Source: Roseburia sp. (GTDB lineage: Bacteria > Bacillota > Clostridia > Lachnospirales > Lachnospiraceae). From it: 19,713 bases of DNA. Location of the stretch: the NCBI GenBank assembly GCA_003483745.1, contig DMYD01000005.1, positions 36,093-55,805 on the forward strand, in the 5' to 3' direction. Below are positions 14,410 through 19,713 of this stretch, in pieces (the stretch's first letter is position 1; the number at the start of each line of letters is the position of its first letter). Both the position numbers and the translations under genes were made by a program. The notes under the pieces were generated by a model. That model was given only the letters and a program-made list of their open reading frames with translations. It was not told where the DNA came from and did no database searches.

Positions 14410-16401
14410 CTATGCATCCTCTGCCGGCACTTTGCTTACGGTATCATCTCCCTGTACCAGAACCAGCGCAGAGATACCTTCGACAGTAACAGAACCTTCC
14501 GCCGTTCCAAGAGATCTGCATCCTGCCTTTTTACCATTGACACAGATATCCCATGTCCCGGCAGGTAAGTTTACTGTGACTGCATCAGGATTTCCATTAT
14601 AGATGACTGCAATATTCTGTGCCGTTTCTCCCTGTACCTCACCCTGAATGGTATAGGCTACGACATTTGCATCAAGGTCAGTCATAAAGGTAAGATGATT
14701 CTGAATTGCAGTGGCCGTTGTCATGCGCAATGCACTGTGTGCCTTACGGAATGCGATCAGACCTTTATAATATTCATAAACATCTATTACGTTACCTTTA
14801 TTATCCCACTTAATGCTGTTCGTTGCATCAGGGGAAGAATAGCTGTTCTCATCAAATCCGGTCTCAGACTTCTCATTTGGCTTAGAGCGAAGCATCTCTT
14901 CACCAGCCTGCATAAATGGTACACCCTGCGAAGTAAAAAGAACCGCGCTTCCCAGCTTATTCATCTTCACTCTGTCAGCCTCACTGTCATCTGCATTGGA
15001 AATGGCAAGCTTATCCCAGAATGTCAGATTATCATGGCAGGATATATAATTAATACTCTGTCCCGGCTGTCCCGACCAGTTCGTACACTTATCACCAGCC
15101 TTTGTGAGCGTAACCTGCGAATGCGGGGTCGCTGCTACAACACTGAATTTAATGTTTTCTTCCATATCATCTTTGCCGCTTACAAAACCTTTGTCCAGAA
15201 AATCAAATACACTGCCTTTGATCCCATCACGGATATCATCACTGAAAGCACCCACACGATCCAGCCGGTAAATATTGTTCTTCGTTGCCTGCTGTGCTGC
15301 CGGCAATGCAGATTCTCCTCCAGTCCATCCTTCACCATATACCATAATGTCAGGATCCACCTGATCCAGTGCTTTTCTGACAGCCTTCATGGTATCCAGA
15401 TCATGTACGCCCATCAAGTCAAACCGGAAACCATCTATATGATATTCCGTTGCCCAGTATACAACAGAATCTACGATATACTTGCGCATCATGGCACGCT
15501 CCGAGGCTGTTTCATTCCCACAGCCTGAACCATCTGAATAATGATTGCCATTCTTTCTGTAGTAATAATCTGGCACTGTCTTCTGAAACCATGAATCTGC
15601 CAGATGATAAGTATGATTATATACAACATCCATATTCACGCGGATTCCATTTTCATGAAGTGTCTTAATCATCTGCTTCATTTCATTGACGCGTACTTCC
15701 CCATGATATGGATCTGTACTGTAAGAACCTTCCGGCACATTATAATTCTTAGGATCATAGCCCCAGTTGAACTGCGCTGTATCTGGCTTTGTTTCATCTA
15801 CAGTAGCATAATCAAAGCTCGGCAGAATCTGTACGTGAGTCACTCCAAGATCCAGAATATGATCAAGTCCTGTAGCCAGCCCTTCCCTGTTCTTTGTTCC
15901 GCGCTCTGTCAATCCAAGAAACTTACCTGTATTCCGAATCCCGGAAGAAGCATCGGAGGACAGATCACGAATATGTACTTCATAAATCACTGCATCTGTA
16001 GCATTATTAAATGCCGGTCTGACATCTGCATCAAATCCATCCGGATCGGCAGCTTTCAGATCAAGGATCTCACCTCTGTTGCCATTTACGCCTGCACTTC
16101 TTGCATATAAATCAACAACTTCATTTACTTTATTACCGATCTGTACTGAATAAGTATAATATACACCATTCAGGTCTCCTGTCTTTTCACACACCCAGGT
16201 TCCTTTGACATCTGCTGTCATTGGAATTGTTTCTATCAAATTGTCACCATCGCCCTGCTCATATAGGTTAAGCGATACTTTCCCGGCAGCAGGTGTCCAT
16301 ATACGAAATGTTGTCTTTTCTTTTGTATATACAGCCCCCAGATCGTTACCGTCATATACTAATTCATCATTAAAATAAGTAGAACCAATCTTTTTTTTCA
16401 T
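14410..16401 (-). CDS. pulA: Type I pullulanase, GH13 alpha-1,6 debranching enzyme, cytoplasmic
   Basis: The protein has 663 residues from ATG 16401 and no signal peptide. An N-terminal CBM48-like beta domain (about 15-105) precedes a GH13 barrel. The type I signature NWGYDP is at 212-217, followed by VVYNH, the nucleophile Asp328 in GFRFDLMG, acid/base Glu357 in YGEGW and Asp457 in SCHDN. A beta domain ends the protein. It should cut alpha-1,6 branches in pullulan, glycogen or imported starch oligosaccharides inside the cell. The start is uncertain: ATG 16401 has AAGGA upstream at a long spacing, while an in-frame TTG at 16437 with AGGA would add 12 residues. It stands alone, with its own promoter. 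Confidence 0.95.
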   Translation of the reverse strand: MKKKIGSTYFNDELVYDGNDLGAVYTKEKTTFRIWTPAAGKVSLNLYEQGDGDNLIETIPMTADVKGTWVCEKTGDLNGVYYTYSVQIGNKVNEVVDLYARSAGVNGNRGEILDLKAADPDGFDADVRPAFNNATDAVIYEVHIRDLSSDASSGIRNTGKFLGLTERGTKNREGLATGLDHILDLGVTHVQILPSFDYATVDETKPDTAQFNWGYDPKNYNVPEGSYSTDPYHGEVRVNEMKQMIKTLHENGIRVNMDVVYNHTYHLADSWFQKTVPDYYYRKNGNHYSDGSGCGNETASERAMMRKYIVDSVVYWATEYHIDGFRFDLMGVHDLDTMKAVRKALDQVDPDIMVYGEGWTGGESALPAAQQATKNNIYRLDRVGAFSDDIRDGIKGSVFDFLDKGFVSGKDDMEENIKFSVVAATPHSQVTLTKAGDKCTNWSGQPGQSINYISCHDNLTFWDKLAISNADDSEADRVKMNKLGSAVLFTSQGVPFMQAGEEMLRSKPNEKSETGFDENSYSSPDATNSIKWDNKGNVIDVYEYYKGLIAFRKAHSALRMTTATAIQNHLTFMTDLDANVVAYTIQGEVQGETAQNIAVIYNGNPDAVTVNLPAGTWDICVNGKKAGCRSLGTAEGSVTVEGISALVLVQGDDTVSKVPAEDA

Positions 16402-16459
16402 CGATACCATACATCCTTCATAGCCTTGTCTGTTCAAAGAATCATCCTGTTACCCGCCT

Positions 16460-16488
16460 AGTATACCTCTCCCTTTTCATTTCGTCCA
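16460..16488 (-). promoter_or_regulatory. Promoter of the pullulanase gene
   Basis: TGGACG (16488-16483), a 17-base spacer and TATACT (16465-16460) on the minus strand give a good vegetative promoter. The start near 16453 leaves a leader of about 16 bases to the TTG or about 52 to the ATG. No cre-like catabolite site is obvious around it. Confidence 0.6.
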
Positions 16489-16552
16489 GCTAATTTTTTC
16501 GTTTTTTTTCGTAAAATATCCTATTTTATCAGGTATACACAAAAAGGACTTC

Positions 16553-16711
16553 TCACTTTGCAGAAAGCGTAGAAATTGTGTCTGTGATGCCGCCTGTCCA
16601 TTCAATCGTGAACGCCCCTCTTTCCCAGTCAAAATACATGGATGTAACAACAGTTCCTGCCATCTCTTTCCATACTTCCATCCGGCGAAACAAAAACACC
16701 GGCAAATCTGT
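16553..16711 (-). pseudogene. Unexplained open frame in the pullulanase-patatin gap, possible gene remnant
   Basis: The frame is open for 52 codons from just after a TAA (16714) to a TGA (16555-16553). From the only ATG (16681) it gives 42 residues: MEVWKEMAGTVVTSMYFD, then WERGAFTIEWTGG and DTISTLSAK. The composition, with Trp, aromatic and amphipathic residues, looks like a folded C-terminal domain rather than random DNA. There is no ribosome binding site before the ATG or the upstream GTG and TTG codons. I read it as the tail of a decayed gene. The rest of the 400-base gap (16402-16801) holds the divergent promoters, T-rich DNA at 16491-16510 and nothing else I can support. Confidence 0.3.
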
Positions 16712-16722
16712 TTATATTGGTG

Positions 16723-16752
16723 TTGAATGATTTGTAGTAAATAAAGTATAAT
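16723..16752 (+). promoter_or_regulatory. Promoter of the patatin-like gene
   Basis: TTGAAT (16723-16728), an 18-base spacer and a consensus TATAAT (16747-16752). The predicted start near 16759 gives a leader of about 43 bases. Confidence 0.65.
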
Positions 16753-16764
16753 GTCCATGAGCTC

Positions 16765-16784
16765 ATTTTGACACCTATCAAAAT
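16765..16784 (+). repeat. 7-bp inverted repeat in the patatin leader, possible operator
   Basis: ATTTTGA, CACCTA, TCAAAAT is a perfect inverted repeat between the predicted transcription start and the ribosome binding site. The half-site TTTGA/TCAAA recalls FabT-type lipid regulator boxes, but the six-base gap is wider than theirs, so the match is only suggestive. Confidence 0.4.
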
Positions 16785-16801
16785 ACAAAGAAAGGAACAC
16801 T

Positions 16802-17671
16802 ATGAAAACAGGACTTGTAGTAGAAGGCGGTGGTATGAAATGCGCATACAGTGCCGGCATTCTGGATAAATTTTTAGACGATGATATCACATTTTCCTAC
16901 TGCATCGGCGTATCTGCGGGTGCTGCAAATACGCTGTCTTATCTCGCAGGACAACGGGGACGTAATCTCCGTTTTTATACGGAACATCTAAATGATCCGC
17001 GCTACTTAAGCGTACGAAGTTTAGTACATACCGGAAACTTATTCGGTCTGCAGTATATCTACGGAACACTGACCAATTCCGATGGCGCAGACCCACTTGG
17101 CTATTCTGCAATTATGAAAAATCCGGCGGAATTTTACATGCCGGCAACTGATGCCGCAACCGGGCGGGCAACTTATTTTTCCAAATACGACATTGTCCGT
17201 GACGACTACCGTGCTGTTATGGCAAGCTGCGCCCTGCCTGGTTTCTGCCGTCCTGTAAAAGTAGGGGACCGTTACTATTACGACGGCGGCGTCGCTGACT
17301 CGATCCCGCTGCACCATGCGATCGAACATGGTTGTACCAAAATGGTCGTTATCCTCTCAAACCCGAGAGATTTCGTAAAAAAACCGGAGGCGCACCGTCC
17401 GTTTTACAAACATATGCTGCACAAATATCCGAAAACGATCCAAAGTATCGATAACCGGCATATCAATTACCAGGCATCCATCGATCTTGCCAGCCGGTTA
17501 GAAAAAGAAGGCTATGTTTTTATCTTTGCGCCAAGCCGCCATATGCCGCTTAGCACTTTCTCCAAAGATGCCGCCTTAGAACAGGATCTTTATGATCTTG
17601 GAGTTGCGGATTACGAGGCGCGTGCAGAAGAGTTGAAACATTTTTTGAATACGCCATATAAGAAACTATAG
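16802..17671 (+). CDS. Patatin-like phospholipase/lipid acyl hydrolase
   Basis: The protein has 289 residues with no signal peptide or membrane segment. Patatin hallmarks are all present: glycine-rich oxyanion loop EGGGMKCAYSAG (8-19), nucleophile elbow GVSAG (36-40) with Ser38, and the dyad Asp161 in DGGVADSIPL. The layout matches the YjjU/RssA-like bacterial patatins, which hydrolyse acyl esters of phospholipids or other lipids; the natural substrate is unknown. AAAGGA lies about seven bases before the ATG. It is the only plus-strand gene here, transcribed from its own promoter towards clpB, and the two share a bidirectional terminator. Confidence 0.93.
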   Translation: MKTGLVVEGGGMKCAYSAGILDKFLDDDITFSYCIGVSAGAANTLSYLAGQRGRNLRFYTEHLNDPRYLSVRSLVHTGNLFGLQYIYGTLTNSDGADPLGYSAIMKNPAEFYMPATDAATGRATYFSKYDIVRDDYRAVMASCALPGFCRPVKVGDRYYYDGGVADSIPLHHAIEHGCTKMVVILSNPRDFVKKPEAHRPFYKHMLHKYPKTIQSIDNRHINYQASIDLASRLEKEGYVFIFAPSRHMPLSTFSKDAALEQDLYDLGVADYEARAEELKHFLNTPYKKL

Positions 17672-17693
17672 ATTGCACATGCCGATCGTTTCT

Positions 17694-17736
17694 AAAAAAA
17701 GGACTCTATCCGTTTTCAGATAAAGTCCTTCTTTTT
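17694..17736. terminator. Bidirectional intrinsic terminator between the patatin gene and clpB
   Basis: A stem AAGGACT/AGTCCTT extended past one mismatch by TATC/GATA, with an eight-base loop. It is flanked by seven A on the left and CTTTTT on the right, so it gives a T run on both strands. It lies 22 bases past the patatin stop codon and 12 past the clpB stop codon. Confidence 0.88.
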
Positions 17737-17748
17737 CAACTACATACA

Positions 17749-19713
17749 TTATTTCACGCGAGCGGTCAGATGATCTCCTTCTACTTCGATCAGGATCGTA
17801 TCTCCCTCTCTTACCTTATCCGCAAGGATCAATTTTGCAGAAAGTGTCTCCACATGTTTCTGTAAGAAACGCTTCAGCGGTCTTGCACCGTAAACCGGAT
17901 CGTATCCGTTGTCCACGATATACTGCTTTGCCGCATCTGTCAGCTCTACTGTGATCTCACGGTCAGAGAGACGTTTGTTGAGATCTGTGATCAGAAGGTT
18001 GATGATGTTGCCGATATTGCCTTTTGTGAGCGGCTTGAACATGATGATCTCATCGAGACGGTTCAAAAATTCCGGACGGAAGTGTCCTCTCAGTTCGTTC
18101 ATGACTGCTTCTTCGCACTCCGGATTGATATCTCCGTTGTCATCAATTCCTTCGAGCAGATGCGCCGAACCAAGGTTTGACGTCATAATAATGATCGTGT
18201 TTTTAAAGTCCACAGTCCTGCCCTGTGAATCGGTGATACGTCCATCATCAAGTACCTGTAACAGCACATTGAATACATCCGGATGTGCTTTTTCCACCTC
18301 ATCAAACAGTACGACAGAATATGGTTTTCTGCGGACTGCCTCGGTAAGCTGTCCACCTTCATCATATCCAACATATCCTGGAGGCGCTCCGATTAAACGG
18401 GAGACAGAATATTTCTCCATATACTCGCTCATATCAAGACGCACCATGTTAGACTCATCATCGAAAAGGCTTGCTGCGAGTGCCTTTGCGAGCTCGGTCT
18501 TACCAACACCGGTAGGTCCTAAGAATAAGAACGAACCGATTGGCTTTGTCGGATCTTTGATGCCTGCTTTAGAACGAATGATTGCTTCCGTTACTTTCGT
18601 GACACCCTCATCCTGTCCAATGACACGTTTGTGCAGTTCCTCATCGAGATGAAGTGTCTTATTTCTCTCACTCTCCGTCAGTTTTGCAACCGGGATACCG
18701 GTCCAGCGGGAAATAATACGTGCAATCTCCTCCTCGCTGACATTTTCATGTACCAGTGAAAGATCACGGTTTTTTACTTCCTCTTCTTCGGCTTCCAACT
18801 GTTTTTCTAACTGCGGTAATTTGCCATACTGCAATTCTGCTGCTTTTTCCAGATCATAATTCTGCTGTGCGGTCTTGATCTCATTTTTGACTGTCTCGAT
18901 CTCCTCACGCAGTTTCTGGACTTTTTCTACCGATTTCTTTTCATTTTCCCACTGCGCTTTTTTCGTATTAAACGTATCGCGCAGTTCTGCCAATTCTTTC
19001 TGCAGGTCAGCGAGACGCTCCTGGCTTAACCTGTCTGTTTCTTTCTTTAATGCGGTTTCCTCAATCTCAAGCTGCATGACACGACGGTTTAATTCATCAA
19101 GTTCTGTCGGCATGGAATCAAGTTCTGTCTTGATCAGAGCACATGCCTCATCCACAAGGTCAATCGCTTTATCCGGCAGGAAACGGTCGGAAATATAACG
19201 GTTTGAGAGCACTGCTGCCGATACTAATGCAGAGTCTGTGATCTTTACACCGTGGAACACTTCGTAGCGTTCCTTTAAACCACGCAGAATGGAGATCGTA
19301 TCCTCAACCGTCGGTTCATCCACCATGACCGGCTGGAATCTTCGCTCTAACGCTGCATCTTTTTCAATATATTCACGGTACTCATCGAGTGTCGTTGCAC
19401 CGATACAATGCAGTTCACCACGCGCAAGCATAGGTTTTAACAGCTGTCCGGCATCCATTGCGCCGTCCGTTTTTCCGGCTCCGACGATTGTGTGCAGCTC
19501 ATCGATAAACAGGATGATCTGTCCGTCAGAATTTTTGATGTCATCAAGAACCGCTTTCAAACGCTCCTCAAATTCACCACGATACTTCGCACCTGCTACC
19601 AGGGCACCCATATCCAGTGCAAATAACTTTTTGTCTTTTAAGCCTTCCGGCACATCCCCTTTTACGATACGCTGTGCAAGCCCCTCTACGACTGCGGTCT
19701 TACCTACACCAGG
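17749..19713 (-). CDS. clpB: ATP-dependent disaggregase ClpB, N-terminus beyond window
   Basis: The 654 visible residues are the C-terminal three quarters of a protein normally of about 860. The window cuts inside the first Walker A (PGVGKTAVVEGLAQ remains). NBD1 then shows ILFIDELHTIVGAG. A long coiled-coil M domain rich in Glu, Lys and Leu (roughly 19110-18760) identifies ClpB and separates it from ClpA and ClpC. NBD2 has GPTGVGKTELAKAL (near 18500-18520) and VVLFDEVEKAHPD, and sensor-2 GARPLKR lies near the end. It has no ClpP-binding loop that I can see. It threads aggregated proteins through its hexamer with DnaK. The promoter, where CtsR or HrcA sites would lie, is outside the window. 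Confidence 0.96.
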   Translation of the reverse strand, partial: PGVGKTAVVEGLAQRIVKGDVPEGLKDKKLFALDMGALVAGAKYRGEFEERLKAVLDDIKNSDGQIILFIDELHTIVGAGKTDGAMDAGQLLKPMLARGELHCIGATTLDEYREYIEKDAALERRFQPVMVDEPTVEDTISILRGLKERYEVFHGVKITDSALVSAAVLSNRYISDRFLPDKAIDLVDEACALIKTELDSMPTELDELNRRVMQLEIEETALKKETDRLSQERLADLQKELAELRDTFNTKKAQWENEKKSVEKVQKLREEIETVKNEIKTAQQNYDLEKAAELQYGKLPQLEKQLEAEEEEVKNRDLSLVHENVSEEEIARIISRWTGIPVAKLTESERNKTLHLDEELHKRVIGQDEGVTKVTEAIIRSKAGIKDPTKPIGSFLFLGPTGVGKTELAKALAASLFDDESNMVRLDMSEYMEKYSVSRLIGAPPGYVGYDEGGQLTEAVRRKPYSVVLFDEVEKAHPDVFNVLLQVLDDGRITDSQGRTVDFKNTIIIMTSNLGSAHLLEGIDDNGDINPECEEAVMNELRGHFRPEFLNRLDEIIMFKPLTKGNIGNIINLLITDLNKRLSDREITVELTDAAKQYIVDNGYDPVYGARPLKRFLQKHVETLSAKLILADKVREGDTILIEVEGDHLTARVK

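Noticed and set aside
14695..15528. 277-codon open frame on the plus strand inside the pullulanase gene
   Set aside because: Antisense shadow of conserved GH13 coding sequence, with Cys/His/Ile-rich random composition and no ribosome binding site.
16491..16545. Possible catabolite-repression (cre) site near the pullulanase promoter
   Set aside because: The A/T-rich ACGAAAAAAAACGAAA stretch lacks the palindromic core of a cre box.
16477..16890. 137-codon open frame on the minus strand across the patatin start
   Set aside because: It overlaps the first 89 bases of the well-supported patatin gene, its promoter and the other open frame, has no ribosome binding site and a non-protein-like composition.
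17909..18652. 247-codon open frame on the plus strand inside clpB
   Set aside because: Ser/Arg-rich antisense shadow of the conserved NBD2 region of ClpB.

Overview
The window looks like chromosomal DNA of a Firmicute of the Lachnospiraceae type (Roseburia/Agathobacter-like). The reasons are low-to-moderate GC, strong AGGAGG-type ribosome binding sites, a dnaE-pfkA gene pair, a cytoplasmic type I pullulanase, LytTR/GHKL two-component genes and an acidic lipoprotein. The genus is inferred from protein style, not from a marker gene. I see no rRNA, tRNA, CRISPR array, insertion sequence or phage gene. All genes run on the minus strand except one patatin-like lipase gene.

Layout from right to left, in the direction of minus-strand transcription. 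(1) 19713-17749: clpB, cut by the window edge, ending at a bidirectional terminator (17694-17736) shared with the plus-strand patatin gene (16802-17671). (2) 16801-16402: a 400-base gap with divergent promoters and an unexplained open frame that reads like a gene remnant. (3) 16401-14410: type I pullulanase. (4) 14230-9723: dnaE and pfkA, a likely transcription unit with its own promoter. (5) 9566-7788: a SpoU/TrmH-family RNA methyltransferase, an 87-residue unknown protein and a self-inhibited class III Fic AMP-transferase. (6) 7665-6604: an orphan PTS_EIIC_2-family membrane protein behind a highly structured leader. (7) 6479-1886: a signalling operon of small alarmone synthetase, membrane-bound EAL phosphodiesterase with a degenerate GGDEF domain, LytTR response regulator and GHKL sensor kinase, tightly packed or overlapping. 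(8) 1704-1: a lipoprotein, a LemA-family protein and the start of a secreted protein with an internalin-type repeat.

The most interesting part is the left third. The signalling operon puts (p)ppGpp synthesis, c-di-GMP breakdown and a LytTR two-component system on what looks like one transcript. Just downstream, upstream of the lipoprotein-LemA-repeat operon, lie two 10-bp direct repeats (GTCGATTGAG and GTCGATTCAG) spaced 21 bp start to start. That is the geometry of AgrA/ComE-type LytTR binding sites. My inference is that the response regulator drives the surface-protein operon next to it. The second item worth following is the leader of the EIIC gene, which has nested hairpins and two mutually exclusive pairings around the ribosome binding site.

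Several starts were set by the ribosome binding site rather than by the longest frame: the EAL gene uses GTG at 5830, and the synthetase, response regulator, lipoprotein, methyltransferase and dnaE genes all start inside their longest open frames.
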